The notes under the pieces are model-generated. The model was given only the letters and a program-made list of their open reading frames with translations, had not been told where the DNA came from and ran no database searches. A stretch of 64,000 nucleotides of DNA from Azophilus sp026709365 (GTDB lineage: Bacteria > Pseudomonadota > Gammaproteobacteria > Pseudomonadales > Azotimanducaceae): the NCBI GenBank assembly GCA_965200175.1, contig OZ241345.1:1922001-1986000 (forward strand), given 5' to 3'. Shown here piece by piece: positions 63,381 through 64,000 of this stretch (positions within the stretch are counted from its first letter, which is position 1; each line of letters starts with the position of its first letter). The position numbers and the translations under genes were made by a program.

Positions 63381-63607
63381 TCTTTCCCACTCCGTTCGTG
63401 TCGGCGCTTGTGTAGAATAGGGGAATTGACGCCGACCCGCACCTTCGGACACAGCGGAGGCGGCAAGCCAATGACCCGGCGATGAACGCCCTGTTCCTTA
63501 GTTGCCAGCAGCGGGCCGCGTCACGGCAGGCCCTTGGCCGGAAAGGCCGCGTATTCTAGAGGCGAAGAAATGGAATTACAACGAGACGGGGAGGCGAGCG
63601 GCAGGCG
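63381..63607. other. Upstream region of rplU
   Basis: About 225 bases without a gene. On the minus strand TATTCTACAC, read from 63420 downward, gives a TATTCT-like -10 for rplU. The remainder leads into MITE-1. Confidence 0.4.
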
Positions 63608-63804
63608 GGCAGCGGCTCAGCTTGCCTCAGGTCATCGTCGTGGTTCGGTCGAGGGCGGGACGCCCTCGCTCCGGGGAGCTTGCCTGAAGCGGGCGTTTCG
63701 CCCCGGAGCGAGGGCATGACGAACCGAAGGTTCGCGCCCTCGCAGTGGCGCTCGTCAGAGCGCCAGCCGCTCAAGCCCAGCCAAGGTCCAACTGAGCCGC
63801 TGCC
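63608..63804. mobile_element. MITE-1, second complete copy
   Basis: About 197 bp bounded by GGCAGCGGCTCAG and CTGAGCCGCTGCC. It shares the interior of the 3493 copy (CTTGCCTGAAGCGGGCGTTT, CCCCGGAGCG, and GTGGCGCTCGTCAGAGCGCC). It sits 16 bases before the prenyl synthase start, so it may supply or disrupt the promoter of that gene. Confidence 0.75.
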
Positions 63805-63820
63805 GGGAGGCGCGGCGGCA

Positions 63821-64000
63821 ATGGCGCTAAGCCTTGCCTCAACCGCGGCGCCGTTGAGCGAACGCCCCCCGCCGCAACCTGCGGGCACCGATGCCTTGGC
63901 GCCGGTCCTCGCCTTAATCAAGGACGACTTCACGGCAGTCAACTGCCTCATTGCCAACCAGCTGACCTCAAAAGCCCCGCTGGTTAAGGAAATAGGCCGC
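63821..64000 (+). CDS. ispB: Octaprenyl-diphosphate synthase-like, N-terminus (runs off window)
   Basis: 60 codons visible from ATG 63821. After a variable Ala/Pro-rich start, LAPVLALIKDDFTAVNCLIA and SKAPLVKEIGR match the first helix of IspB-type polyprenyl synthases. Its position divergent to rplU is the usual gammaproteobacterial arrangement. The DDxxD motifs are beyond the window, so the call rests on this short part and on context. Confidence 0.75.
   Translation, partial: MALSLASTAAPLSERPPPQPAGTDALAPVLALIKDDFTAVNCLIANQLTSKAPLVKEIGR

Overview
The window looks like chromosomal DNA of a high-GC, uncultured-type gammaproteobacterium. The right third carries a conserved gammaproteobacterial core: aat, infA, clpA/clpS, icd, moaC-moaD-moaE, murJ, rpsT, proB, obgE, rpmA, rplU and the start of an ispB-type prenyl synthase. 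The left two thirds are accessory: insertion sequences, short inverted-repeat elements, decayed gene fragments and defence-like genes. Genus cannot be read from the sequence.

Layout. 1-1014: 3' part of an inner-membrane protein resembling type III secretion SctD. 1-5.6 kb: zinc-ribbon/DDE protein A0, a small inverted-repeat element, two small membrane proteins and a decayed A0-like 3' end. 5.8-8.3 kb: an aromatic-amino-acid-lyase-like gene behind a frameshifted membrane-protein gene. 8.6-10 kb: an IS4-type element bracketed by 26-nt and 20-nt poly-G tracts. 11.5-15.1 kb: two-gene module A1-B1. 15.2-19 kb: a Cys-rich protein and a secreted metalloprotease. 19.3-21.8 kb: a ClpP-like protease fused to a VirD4/TraG-like ATPase. 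22.2-23.4 kb: IS630. 23.5-26.9 kb: small genes, remnants of A and STAND genes, and a KilA-N/BstA-like gene. 27-37.4 kb: a catabolic island (cupin, XRE-cupin regulator, frameshifted TonB receptor, hydantoinase A/B, PutA). 37.6-38.9 kb: HicBA-like pair and a HerA fragment. 38.9-41.6 kb: truncated A element interrupted by IS66. 41.7-48.4 kb: HEPN-STAND NTPase, module B2-A2, tRNA-Ser(UGA). 48.9-64 kb: core genes with repeat insertions.

The main candidate for an undescribed system is the A-B module. A is a 600-670 aa protein with four paired-Cys zinc knuckles and a DDE-like triad. B is a 565-571 aa protein with a PD-(D/E)XK-like signature. The genes overlap, and two divergent intact copies occur here (A1-B1, A2-B2), plus one A without B and several decayed A fragments. 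A2 begins directly at the CCA end of tRNA-Ser, and a HEPN-STAND gene follows B2. A second decayed locus again joins a STAND 3' end to an A gene. I infer a heteromeric, TnsA/TnsB-like mobile system that may carry defence genes. This rests on motif reading only.
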